DNA from: JAGRKR01 sp041397725
GTDB taxonomy: Bacteria > Pseudomonadota > Alphaproteobacteria > Rhizobiales > Hyphomicrobiaceae
Assembly (NCBI GenBank): GCA_041397725.1
Contig: JAWKVZ010000001.1
Location: forward strand, 868,001 to 932,000
Direction: 5' to 3'
Length of the DNA: 64,000 nt
This document shows positions 47,475 to 55,973 of this stretch, piece by piece; positions within the stretch are counted from its first letter, which is position 1; each line of letters opens with the position of its first letter. The position numbers and the translations under genes were made by a program. Under the pieces are notes generated by a model that was given only the letters and a program-made list of their open reading frames with translations, did no database searches and was not told the DNA's origin.

Positions 47475-49520
47475 TCACTCGGCTGCGGCCTTGTGCGCGG
47501 CGAGAACCTGGTCGACGAGCTTGCCGGTCACCTCCGCCAAGTGGTCGAAGTGGGCGGTGAACGTTCCAACGCCGGAGGTGGCCGAGCGCAGCTCGACGAT
47601 GAGATCCTGCATCTCCGCTTCGGGAATGTGGGCAGCCACCACGTCCCATCCTGGCCAGCCGTCGCGCGCATCGAAGCCGAGGATCTGGCCACGGCGCTGC
47701 GATATGAGGCCGTTGACGCGCGCCGTGGCGTCCGACGGCACGGCAACCTCGACCGACATGATCGGCTCGAGCAGCACCGGCCCACACTTCGGCATGCCCT
47801 CGACCATGGCGATGCGTCCCGCGATCCGGAAGGCCATGTCGGAGCTGTCGACGCTGTGATAGGAGCCGTCCTTCAGCGTCACCGCCACGTCGACCACGGG
47901 AAAGCCGAGCGGTCCCTGCTGCAGGAAGTCCTTCACGCCGATCTCGACGGAGGGGATGTACTGGCGCGGCACGACACCGCCGGTGATCGTCTCGTCGAAC
48001 GCGAAGCCTTCGCCGCGCGGCTGAGGCCGGATCTCGATCACCACGTCGCCGAACTGGCCATGGCCGCCGGACTGCTTCTTGTGTCGGCCGCGGACCTCGG
48101 TGCTGGCACGGATGGATTCCTTGTAGGGCACCTGACGGCGCTTCGCCTCGGCCTCGACCCCGTACTTGCGCCGCAGCCGCTCGAGCGCCACGCGCAAGTG
48201 CATCTCGCCCTGCCCCCAGAGCACCATCTGATGCGTGTCCTGGGAATGCTCGAGCGAGAGCGACGGGTCCTCCTCGACCAGCTTCGACAAGGCGCCGGTC
48301 AGCTTCACTTCGTCCTTGCGATCCTTGAGAACGATGGCCACGCCGAACACCGCCTGATGCGGGGGCCGCACGGCGATCTGGTTGATTCCGCCCTTCTCCG
48401 CGGTCAGGGTCTCGCCGGTCCTGATGGTCTCGAGACGCCCGAGCGCGACCGTGTCGCCCGCCTTGGCGGTGCCACGCTTCTGCGGCGTCTCCCCGAGCAG
48501 ACTGAAGATGCCGGAGACGCGCTCCTCGCCCTTGGCCCCTGTGATGGTGACGCCATCGCCGAGTTCGCCGGCAAGAACGCGGGTGAGCGACAGCTTGCCG
48601 CCGTGCGCGGTGTGCATGGTCTTCAGCACGAACGCCGCGGACTTCGCATTCTCGAGCTTCAAGCGCCTGACCGTCCGATCGACGAAGGGGGTCTCGTGCC
48701 TGAGCGCCTTCAGCAGCCGCAGGATGCCGTTGCCGTTCTCCGCCGAGCCGAGGAACACGGGGCAGATCATGCCATCCTGCAGCTCCTGCGCCAGATCGTC
48801 GAAAACCTTGTCGCGCGGCGGCGGAATCTCCGAGAGAAGCTGCTCCATCAACTCGTCGTCGTAGTCAGCGAGTTGCTCGAGCATGTGGAAGCGCGCCTCG
48901 TTCTCGCGATCCTTGATGTCGAGCGGCATCTCGACCACCTCGCTCGGCGCGTGCTCCCGGTAGATGAACGCCCGCTCGAGCGCGAGATCGATGAAGCCGG
49001 TGGCGATGCCGTTCTCCCAGATCGGGATCTGGCGCAACACCAGCGGCTTGCTGCTCGCCGGCTGCAATACCGGCAGAATCTCGCGCACCCCGGTGGCGAA
49101 CTTGTCGATCTTGTTGAGGAACAGCATGTGCGGGATGCCGCGGTCCTCGAGCTGCTTGAGGATGAGCTGCAGCGCCGGAACGCGTTTGGGATCGGGCTCA
49201 GAGACCACGATGGCCGCATCGCACGCCGTCAGCGCCACGGCGCTTTCGTGCTGGAACTCGATCGAGCCCGGGCAATCGACGAAGGTGAAGTGATCGCCGA
49301 GGAACTCCACGTCGGCCACGTTCATCTCGACGCTCATCATGTGAGCGCGCGCCTCGGCGCTGGAGTCGCCGATGGTGTTCTTGTCGGCCAGGCGGCCTTG
49401 CCGGGAGACGGTCCCGGTGCGTGCGAGGATGGCTTCGAGAAGCGTCGTCTTGCCACTGAGATAAGGACCGACGAGTGCGATGCAGCGGGCGCCGCGGCCA
49501 GCATGAGCAGCTTGGCCCAT
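47475..49520 (-). CDS. EF-G-like translational GTPase paralogue
   Basis: A 681-residue EF-G-family GTPase distinct from canonical FusA. G1 is GPYLSGKTT (residues 18-26) in place of the usual AHIDAGKTT. G3 is DCPGSIEF (82-89), where EF-G has DTPGHVDF, so the catalytic His is Ser here. G4 is LFLNKIDK and a G5-like GSAENGNG is present. Domains II to V follow with ERVSGIFSLLGETPQKRG, QGEMHLRVALERLRRKYG and GGVVPRQYIPSVEIGVKDFL. GGAGGT is ideally placed before the ATG. Role unknown; possibly ribosome recycling or a stress-related factor. Confidence 0.88.
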   Translation of the reverse strand: MGQAAHAGRGARCIALVGPYLSGKTTLLEAILARTGTVSRQGRLADKNTIGDSSAEARAHMMSVEMNVADVEFLGDHFTFVDCPGSIEFQHESAVALTACDAAIVVSEPDPKRVPALQLILKQLEDRGIPHMLFLNKIDKFATGVREILPVLQPASSKPLVLRQIPIWENGIATGFIDLALERAFIYREHAPSEVVEMPLDIKDRENEARFHMLEQLADYDDELMEQLLSEIPPPRDKVFDDLAQELQDGMICPVFLGSAENGNGILRLLKALRHETPFVDRTVRRLKLENAKSAAFVLKTMHTAHGGKLSLTRVLAGELGDGVTITGAKGEERVSGIFSLLGETPQKRGTAKAGDTVALGRLETIRTGETLTAEKGGINQIAVRPPHQAVFGVAIVLKDRKDEVKLTGALSKLVEEDPSLSLEHSQDTHQMVLWGQGEMHLRVALERLRRKYGVEAEAKRRQVPYKESIRASTEVRGRHKKQSGGHGQFGDVVIEIRPQPRGEGFAFDETITGGVVPRQYIPSVEIGVKDFLQQGPLGFPVVDVAVTLKDGSYHSVDSSDMAFRIAGRIAMVEGMPKCGPVLLEPIMSVEVAVPSDATARVNGLISQRRGQILGFDARDGWPGWDVVAAHIPEAEMQDLIVELRSATSGVGTFTAHFDHLAEVTGKLVDQVLAAHKAAAE

Positions 49521-49737
49521 GGTGTCACCTCCATAGGATCGAGTTGGCTCAGCCGGCGCCGGAGTCCGTTGGCCCCGACAAGCGTCATCAGACTGACAAG
49601 AAACCACCTGGTCTGGCAAGCCCCGACCGCCGCGACCATCGTCGCATACCGGCGCGCCGAGCCGCGTTTCACGCCGCAGTGGCCTCGATCGCCCGACGCC
49701 CCTATCATCGCGCGACCACACTTGATGGGATAGCCGC

Positions 49738-50694
49738 ATGATACAGCAGTCGAAGCCAATCGTGGTGGCCGCTCTGCTCGCCGCCGCCATCGCAGGCACC
49801 GCGCACGCCCAGAACCTCGGCCCGGGGCCGGCGCCGGCCGCCGACACGACCGCGGGCCGCACCCTCGAGGCTCCGGTCGACACGCGGCCTGTCACGGACA
49901 AGTTCTGGTGGAGCACGCCCTGGTACGACCAGGGGCGGCTCGAGGTGCCGGTCAATCACGACGTCACGCGGCGCGAGTTCACCTACGTCAATCCGCGCGA
50001 CAAGACGGAGGTGCCGGCGTTGCTGTTCCGGCCGAAGGCGGCCGGACGCTATCCCGCCGTATTGTTCGCCCACGGGCGGCGCGGACTGGACGAATGGGTG
50101 GAGCGCCTGGCCGTACGCATCGCCGCGCGCGGCTTCGTCGTGCTGGCGCCGGACCTCTATCAGGCCCGCTTCATCGAGCGCATGCCCGTAGCGCACCAGC
50201 AGGCCACGGAGACGGATGTCGCCGCTGGCCTCGCCGCCCTGCTGGCGCTGCCGGACGTGTCCACCCGCCGCGCCTGTCTCGTCTCGCATACGCGCGGCGG
50301 CTACTACACCTTGCGTGCCGCCGTGACGCTCGGCCATCAGGACAAGGATGTCGCCTGCTACGTTTCCTATTACCCGCACTGGCAGGACCCCAACGCCAGC
50401 GAGCCGATGCAGGTCTATCGCTACGCGCCGGAGACCGGACGCCTCACGGTTCCCACCCTGCTCTTCATCGGCGAGTACGAGCAGTACCAGCGCCGGCGCT
50501 CGATCGAGGAGGCGGTGCGTTCCATGAAATCGGCCAAGCGCGACGTGCGCCTGATCATCTACCCCGGCGTCGGCCGCGGCTTCGACTTCCGCCCACCGAA
50601 TGTCAGGACCTTCGCCGACGACCTCGCCACCAAGGACGCGAACCTCCGCACGGCGGCGTTCATGAGCCGCCATCTCGCCGCCTGGCCGAAGTAG
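49738..50694 (+). CDS. Exported dienelactone-hydrolase-fold protein with a degenerate triad
   Basis: A 318-residue secreted protein: signal peptide (VVAALLAAAIAGTAHA, cleavage near residue 24), then a dienelactone-hydrolase-like alpha/beta fold. Fold landmarks are PALLFRPKAAGRYPAVLFAH, GFVVLAPDLYQ, and PTLLFIGEYEQY. The catalytic positions are altered: the nucleophile elbow reads SHTRGG (T185 in place of Cys/Ser), the acid position is E248 in GEYEQ, and the usual GHGFD histidine is R280 in GVGRGFDF. It may be a binding protein rather than an enzyme. No close operon partner; it diverges from the EF-G-like gene. Confidence 0.75.
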   Translation: MIQQSKPIVVAALLAAAIAGTAHAQNLGPGPAPAADTTAGRTLEAPVDTRPVTDKFWWSTPWYDQGRLEVPVNHDVTRREFTYVNPRDKTEVPALLFRPKAAGRYPAVLFAHGRRGLDEWVERLAVRIAARGFVVLAPDLYQARFIERMPVAHQQATETDVAAGLAALLALPDVSTRRACLVSHTRGGYYTLRAAVTLGHQDKDVACYVSYYPHWQDPNASEPMQVYRYAPETGRLTVPTLLFIGEYEQYQRRRSIEEAVRSMKSAKRDVRLIIYPGVGRGFDFRPPNVRTFADDLATKDANLRTAAFMSRHLAAWPK

Positions 50695-51035
50695 GGCGGC
50701 CCGTTTCCGGTCCGCGCGACACTGAGCCGGCGCGCCCGACGGAACCATGGCCATACGGCGAATGAGGCCAAGCCGCGTCCGGCAACCCGCGCGAACGATG
50801 CGCCCGCATGCCAATCGCCGCACGGCGGCGACACGGCCATCGCCCGCACTGTGCGCCGCGGCAGAGTCATACCGCACTGCAATACTTAGAAAAAAACTCT
50901 TCCTTCACGAAATATTGCCAGAATTTTCTTGACGTGAGCGACGTTTTCCACGTCAATAAATATATCTTTGCCGTGTCCGATCGGTGACACGATATCACCG
51001 GGCGTACGGGCTCCGCCGCTCCTCGGAGGCCACAG
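50695..51035. other. A+T-rich regulatory gap before a small gene
   Basis: About 340 bases, with a markedly A+T-rich part at 50875-50985. It contains the inverted repeat at 50929-50956 and a second one, CGGTGA-N7-TCACCG, at 50982-51000. No protein gene is seen. Confidence 0.55.
50929..50956 (+). promoter_or_regulatory. Operator-like inverted repeat TTGACGTG-N12-CACGTCAA
   Basis: Perfect 8-base arms (50929-50936 and 50949-50956) with 20 bases between arm centres, two helical turns; past one mismatch, three more bases pair on each side (TTT with AAA). TAAATATATC follows at once and could supply a -10. It is about 80 bases before the small gene at 51036. Such geometry fits a dimeric repressor or activator. 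Confidence 0.5.
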
Positions 51036-51263
51036 ATGAGTATCGAGAGACTGACGACCGCAGCCCGCGCCGCCGGCTATGCGATGGCAACGTCTGATGA
51101 GCTCCTCGAGGCCGGCCGCTCGAGCAAGCCGAGCAAGCCGTGGCGCCCCGTCGAAATGAAGCCTCTGTCCGAGGTGCCGGCGACGCCTGCCGCGGACGCC
51201 AGCTACACGGCACGCCTCAAGGGTATGCTCGACGCATTGACTGGCAAGAAGGCGACCGCCTGA
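51036..51263 (+). CDS. Small hypothetical protein
   Basis: A 75-residue protein, not recognised. GGAGG lies seven bases before the ATG. The sequence is polar and probably partly disordered, with a SSKPSKPWRP stretch in the middle and a short amphipathic C-terminal helix (YTARLKGMLDALTGKK). No signal peptide, cysteine or membrane segment. It is preceded by an unusually A+T-rich region with an operator-like repeat, which suggests tight regulation. Real expression is likely from the ribosome binding site and isolated position, but not proven. Confidence 0.55.
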   Translation: MSIERLTTAARAAGYAMATSDELLEAGRSSKPSKPWRPVEMKPLSEVPATPAADASYTARLKGMLDALTGKKATA

Positions 51264-51604
51264 CCTTCTGCTGACGCGCGCGCCTCGCCCGCTTCGCCGC
51301 CGGGCTCCTGGTCTTTCTATCGTCGGTGCTCGAGCGTGGCCGCAGAGGTACTCTGCGTGTCAGCGAGCGAATTGTGCCCTCATTTCTGCAGCTCTTCGAT
51401 TGTGCCTCTTCGGGGCATCAGGCATCATCGACAGATCGAATCACGCACGCAAAGACGGCGGATCCGATCTGCAGAGTACAGGCCCGAGCCGTGAGTGTGC
51501 GGGCCATGTGGCGTCAGTAGATGCGAGCATATCACTCGCATTGGTGCGGGCGGCCCAGAACCTGCCGTATATCGACCACATCAGTCCGACTCGGGAGGAA
51601 GGAC
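51264..51604. other. Intergenic region, one hairpin
   Basis: About 340 bases without a credible gene. A perfect hairpin CGCAGAG-GTA-CTCTGCG is at 51341-51357; no T-run follows it. Confidence 0.4.
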
Positions 51605-51748
51605 ATGAACGACTCACCGATCCTCGCTTTCGTCGTGTTGCTCATGGCCGGCGTCGCCCTCTATGGCCTCGGCCGGTTCGTCGCCAAAACCGGCGAGCAG
51701 GCGCTCACGCGCCCCATGGTCGCCTCGAGCGTCGTGGGCTTGCGCTAG
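51605..51748 (+). CDS. Small single-span membrane protein
   Basis: A 47-residue peptide with one transmembrane helix (PILAFVVLLMAGVALYGLGRF) and a short positively charged tail. The strong Shine-Dalgarno GGAGGAAGG ends three bases before the ATG at 51605, good evidence that the frame is translated. Not a recognised family. The frame is open upstream to 51521, but that part has no ribosome binding site. It is isolated between a hypothetical gene and a convergent hydrolase. Confidence 0.55.
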   Translation: MNDSPILAFVVLLMAGVALYGLGRFVAKTGEQALTRPMVASSVVGLR

Positions 51749-51936
51749 GACGGCGACCGCTCGAGTCACAGACACGCTGCCATCGCGCAAAGGTTTGCGG
51801 CGGCCCAGGTCTGCGCCAGCCGATAAGATGTGCGGCGCTCGCGTCGTGACGCCTACAAGGCATCGCAGCCAGCTTCAGCATGCGGCGCGCAACTGTCAGG
51901 TACGACTCCGGATGCCCGCGAGCAGATCTCGCCATC

Positions 51937-52842
51937 TCAGTCCGCCGCGCGCGCCTCTAACCACGCCAGCACCTCGTCGTGATGCTCGAACACCCAGAGG
52001 TGCCCTTCCCCTGCGAGGGTCACCAATTCGGCGCGCGGTAATTGGCGCGCCAGACCGATGGCCGCCTGCACCGGCACGTTCGTATCCACCGTTCCGATCC
52101 ACACCCGCGACGGCACCGTGACGCCGGCGATATCGAAGCCCCAGCGCGTCGAGAAAATGCGCACGTCCGCGACCATGCCGCCGGCGCTCGTGAGAAATCC
52201 TTCCTGGAAGGTCGCGAGGAGGCCGCCCCCGACATCCGGCCGCGCCACAGCCTCGCGGTCGACGCGCGCAGCGGCGACGAAAGCAATCCACATGCCGGCG
52301 GCGGGCCAATGCCGGATCGCCTGCCGGAACACGCCGAGCAGCGCGGCCAGGACGGGTCCGAGCCGGTGGACGACGCGAAAGGCCAGCCACTGGATGAAGC
52401 GCAGGCCCAGACCATGCCGTGCCTCGGCGATGGGGCCGACCGGACTGACCAGCGCCAGCCCCGTGACGCGCGAACCGAGACGGGCGGCCACCGCGGTCGC
52501 GTAGGGTCCACCGCCGGAAATGCCGATGAGACCGACGCGATCGAGCCCCAACCCATCGCAGAGCGCCGCCATATCCTCGGCGTAGGCCACGAGCGATGGC
52601 GCGGGATGGCGATCACTGCCGCCATAGCCCCAGCGGTCGGGGCAGACGAGACGCAGCCCCCGCCGGCGGGCCGCCGCGTCCATGAAGCGGAACTTGAGAC
52701 GAGAGCCCGGCGTGCCGTGCAGTGCCAGGACCGGCCGGCCCTCCGGCGCGCCATAGGTGGTATAGGACAGCACACGCCCGTCAGCCAAGGCGAGGCGTCG
52801 GACCTCGCCCGCGTTCCCCAAGCCGATCGGTCTGGCGGTCAT
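51937..52842 (-). CDS. Alpha/beta hydrolase
   Basis: A 301-residue alpha/beta hydrolase of the proline-iminopeptidase/haloperoxidase-like group. The oxyanion motif is LHGTPGSRLKF, the nucleophile serine is in IGISGGGPYATAVA, the acid is probably the Asp in GTVDTNVPV and the base is the His in AGEGHLWVFE. A cap region (HRLGPVLAALLGVF and beyond) lies between. No signal peptide. Substrate unknown. GGAG lies close before the ATG. It is 24 bases from cinA and on the same strand, so probably co-transcribed. Confidence 0.87.
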   Translation of the reverse strand: MTARPIGLGNAGEVRRLALADGRVLSYTTYGAPEGRPVLALHGTPGSRLKFRFMDAAARRRGLRLVCPDRWGYGGSDRHPAPSLVAYAEDMAALCDGLGLDRVGLIGISGGGPYATAVAARLGSRVTGLALVSPVGPIAEARHGLGLRFIQWLAFRVVHRLGPVLAALLGVFRQAIRHWPAAGMWIAFVAAARVDREAVARPDVGGGLLATFQEGFLTSAGGMVADVRIFSTRWGFDIAGVTVPSRVWIGTVDTNVPVQAAIGLARQLPRAELVTLAGEGHLWVFEHHDEVLAWLEARAAD

Positions 52843-52866
52843 CGCTCCTCGTTCGACCTCGACAGA

Positions 52867-54078
52867 TCAAGTCGCAAGCGACTTGCGCAGCAGATTGAGC
52901 AGGCTGATTACGGCATATTCCCTGAGACGCGTGCGGTCGCCGGGAAGGATGACGCGCTCGCCAATCGTCGATGCGAGACCGTGGATGGCCAGATGTACCG
53001 AGCCAATGGGCTCGCCTTCGGCGTCACTCGGCAGCATCGCGGCGATCCCGACCTGAGCGCCCAGAACCTCGGCAGCGTGCGCGGCCGCGCGCGCGGCAAG
53101 TGCCGGCGTGGCCGGGCGCGCCGCCCCTGGCGCGAGGAGCGCGTCGGGCGACTGCACAAGCGAGCCGCGGAAGGTCGCAAGCCCGCCGTCGAGCGCCGTC
53201 ATGCGCGAGGCGAGGATGCCGCCGGTCAGGGTTTCCGTCGCCGCCACGGTCAGGCCGCGCGCCTTGAGGGCGCCGAGCACGACCGTCTCCATGGTCTCGC
53301 CGTCGACGCCAAAAATGGCATCGCCGAGGAGCTGACGCACGACGACCTCCTCGGCCGCCAGCACGCGCCGCGCCGTCGCCTCGTCGTCGCCTTTGGTGGT
53401 GATGCGCACCTTGATGCCTTCGATGCCGCTCGCCTGAAAGGCGATGGTCGACGTGCGCAGCCGGTCGAGCTCATCGAGGCGCGGCGCCAGGATCTCCGCC
53501 ACCCCCGACTCGCTCAGCCCCCACGTGCGCAGCACGCGGCTGCGGATGACCGCGGTGTCTCCGGAGCGGTGGCGCAGGTCCGGCAGGATCGTGCCGGTCA
53601 TCATCTCCATCATCTCGCGCGGCACGCCCGGCACGGCGTAGATGACCTTGTCGCCGACCGGACAGACGAGACCGGCGGCCGTCCCCGGCATCTCCGCTAT
53701 CGCTCTGGCACCGACCGGGATATCCGCCTGCCGCAGATTGTTCTCGGACATCGTCCGCCCGCGCCGCTCGAACACCTGGCGGATGCGCTCGACGATCGCC
53801 ATGTCCCGCTCGAGGCCGACGCCCATGACGTGGGCGATGACGTCGCGCGTGATGTCGTCCTGGGTGGGGCCGAGGCCGCCGCAGCAGATGACCGCGTCCG
53901 AGCGCTCGAGCGCCAGCCTGAGGCTGGCGGCGATCCGCTCGAAATTGTCGCCGACCTTCGTCTGGAAGTGCGAGTCGATACCGACCAGCGCCAGTTGCTC
54001 GCCGATCCAGGCCGAGTTGCGATCGATGATGATGCCGAGCAGAAGCTCGGTGCCGATGGCCACGACCTCACAGCGCAT
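52867..54078 (-). CDS. cinA: CinA-like nicotinamide-nucleotide amidase/ADP-ribose pyrophosphatase
   Basis: A 403-residue two-domain CinA. The N-terminal MoCF-binding/pyrophosphatase domain has VVAIGTELLLGIIIDRN, CCGGLGPTQDDITRDVIA and VIYAVPGVPREMMEMM. The C-terminal domain corresponds to PncC, which removes the amide from NMN for NAD recycling, but its signature reads ETLTGG (residues 282-287) where PncC has ESCTGG, and the following segment is diverged. The amidase half may be weak or inactive. The ATG at 54076-54078 is preceded by GAGG. A single-domain paralogue is encoded at 44153. Confidence 0.88.
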   Translation of the reverse strand: MRCEVVAIGTELLLGIIIDRNSAWIGEQLALVGIDSHFQTKVGDNFERIAASLRLALERSDAVICCGGLGPTQDDITRDVIAHVMGVGLERDMAIVERIRQVFERRGRTMSENNLRQADIPVGARAIAEMPGTAAGLVCPVGDKVIYAVPGVPREMMEMMTGTILPDLRHRSGDTAVIRSRVLRTWGLSESGVAEILAPRLDELDRLRTSTIAFQASGIEGIKVRITTKGDDEATARRVLAAEEVVVRQLLGDAIFGVDGETMETVVLGALKARGLTVAATETLTGGILASRMTALDGGLATFRGSLVQSPDALLAPGAARPATPALAARAAAHAAEVLGAQVGIAAMLPSDAEGEPIGSVHLAIHGLASTIGERVILPGDRTRLREYAVISLLNLLRKSLAT

Positions 54079-54167
54079 GCGGGCACCTCGCGACGAGGCA
54101 GACATCCTTGGATGCTGCCGATGCTGGAATGTGAGTGACGCCGTCCATGCGCCAGCCGACGAGCGGA

Positions 54168-55016
54168 CTACTCGCCGTCCTGGCTCTTGACCACGGAGAT
54201 GTCGGGCGCTTCCTCGTTCTTCATGCCCTGCACATGGTAGCCGGCATCGACGTGATGGATCTCGCCGGTGACCGCGCGACCAAGGTCGGAGAGCAGATAG
54301 AGCCCCGCCGAGCCCACTTCCTCGATGGTCACCGTGCGCCGCAGTGCCGAGTTGTACTCGTTCCAGCGCAGGATGTAGCGGAAGTCCGAGATGCCCGAAG
54401 CCGCCAGCGTCTTGATCGGGCCCGCCGAGATGGCGTTGACGCGGATCGCCTGCTTGCCGAGGTCGGCCGCCAGGTAGCGCACGCTCGCCTCGAGCGCCGC
54501 CTTGGCGACGCCCATGACGTTGTAGTGCGGCATGACCTTCTCGGCGCCGTAATAGGTGAGCGTCAGCAGCGAGCCGCCCTTGTTCATCAGCTTCTCCGCC
54601 CGCCGCGCCAGCGCCGTGAAGGAGTAGCAGGAGATCAGCATGGTGCGGGAGAAGTTGTCCTCGCTGGTGTCGACATAGCGACCATCCAACTCGTTCTTGT
54701 CGGAGTAGGCGATCGCATGCACGAGGAAATCGAGCCCCCCCCACTCCTTCGACAGCGTCGCGAACACCTCGTCCATCGAGGCATTGTCCGTCACGTCGCA
54801 CGGCAGCACCAGTCGCGTGCCGATCTCGGCGGCCAGCGGGCCGACCCGCTTCTTCAGTGCCTCGCCCTGGTAGGTGAGCGCGATCTCGGCGCCCTGGGCA
54901 TGGCAGGCCCGTGCAATACCCCAGGCGATCGACCTGTTATTGGCCACCCCCATAACGAGGCCACGTTTGCCCGCCATCAGCGTCCCGGTCGGGATCGCTT
55001 CCGAAGCACCTGTCAT
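54168..55016 (-). CDS. fabI: Enoyl-[acyl-carrier-protein] reductase (NADH), FabI
   Basis: A 282-residue short-chain-dehydrogenase-type enoyl-ACP reductase, the last step of each fatty-acid elongation cycle. The FabI cofactor signature GVANNRSIAWGIA is present, as are AIAYSDKNEL, the catalytic Tyr155/Tyr165/Lys172 set in TYYGAEKVMPHYNVMGVAKA and the substrate-loop region SAGPIKTLAASGI. Spacing of the three residues equals E. coli Y146/Y156/K163. The start at 55016 has AGGGAAG upstream. The fabI-pdxH neighbourhood is common in Rhizobiales. Confidence 0.95.
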   Translation of the reverse strand: MTGASEAIPTGTLMAGKRGLVMGVANNRSIAWGIARACHAQGAEIALTYQGEALKKRVGPLAAEIGTRLVLPCDVTDNASMDEVFATLSKEWGGLDFLVHAIAYSDKNELDGRYVDTSEDNFSRTMLISCYSFTALARRAEKLMNKGGSLLTLTYYGAEKVMPHYNVMGVAKAALEASVRYLAADLGKQAIRVNAISAGPIKTLAASGISDFRYILRWNEYNSALRRTVTIEEVGSAGLYLLSDLGRAVTGEIHHVDAGYHVQGMKNEEAPDISVVKSQDGE

Positions 55017-55263
55017 CGCGCCGTCTTCCCTATCCTGCCGGAAATTCCGCCGCATCCTACACGATCGGCGGCGATGGTCCAGATGGCAGGCGCGAGGCTG
55101 CCCGGTTTGCGCGGTCGCCGTCCCTGCGAGGCAGACACTCCCGGGGCATGCCGGCCGCCGGGCGGCGAGCGCGTGCACGTGCCACGCAGGCGCGAACCGT
55201 CAGTGCCGTGAAGTCCCCTCACATGCCGTGCAGCCCGGCGCAATCCGGGCTCGGGGCGAAGCC

Positions 55264-55731
55264 TCAACCACCAAGGTGCCAGCGGCCGGCAAGGCCCCGA
55301 CAGGCAATGCCCTCGATGCGTTTGGTGCGCGCGCCGACCGACAGCATGACAACGAGATGACGGCAGATGCGGCCCGAGCTCTCCATGAACGAGCGCGTCG
55401 GCTTGAAGATGCCGGAAAGCACGCCTCCCTCGCGATGCCAGACGTAGACCGTGCCGTCGCCGACCTCGGAGAGCGTGTAGTGGAGCGCTTCGAGCGTGGC
55501 GATACGGTCGGCGGGCTCGAGCCGCGGCAGACGTGTCGGCGGCGCGGGGCGCCAGGCCTGGGCAGGGGGGCGCTCGAGGGTCGCGGGGCGACTCGGCTGG
55601 TCGGCGGCGGCCCGGGGCTTGGCCTGAGGCTCGGCATTGGCGAGATCGGGCGAGAGCAGCACGTAGGCCACGAGAAGAACCGCAGCCGCGAGCGTTGCCG
55701 CAAGCGACATCAGGTTGTCGGAGATACGCAT
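55264..55731 (-). CDS. RT0821/Lpp0805-like surface protein
   Basis: A 155-residue protein with an N-terminal signal or anchor (LAATLAAAVLLVAYVLLSP), a Pro/Ala-rich linker (residues ~38-78) and a conserved C-terminal domain: LHYTLSEVGDGTVYVWHRE, GGVLSGIFKPTRSF, and GRICRHLVVMLSVG ending in GIACRGLAGRWHLGG. This pattern resembles the RT0821/Lpp0805 surface-antigen family that sits beside pdxH in related genomes; I am fairly but not fully sure. Two Cys (RIC, IAC) may pair. GGAG lies before the ATG. Function unknown. Confidence 0.65.
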   Translation of the reverse strand: MRISDNLMSLAATLAAAVLLVAYVLLSPDLANAEPQAKPRAAADQPSRPATLERPPAQAWRPAPPTRLPRLEPADRIATLEALHYTLSEVGDGTVYVWHREGGVLSGIFKPTRSFMESSGRICRHLVVMLSVGARTKRIEGIACRGLAGRWHLGG

Positions 55732-55973
55732 GACAGGAACTCCAGTACTCAACGTAAACAACTCGACGCCTCCCGCCGGACAGCGGACAGGGAGACGGCA
55801 CTGATCCGAAATCCTGGTTGCTTTTGGTTAAGTTGCGGTGAAGAGTCGTGTCGAACACGCCTCGAGCCCCTTGCCACGCCCCCGTCCTCTCCCAGCAGAT
55901 CGCGCCGAACCCTGCGAGCGATGCCGGAGCGAGGGTGCGCCCGGGTGGCATCGGGCGGATGGAAAGGCCCGAC

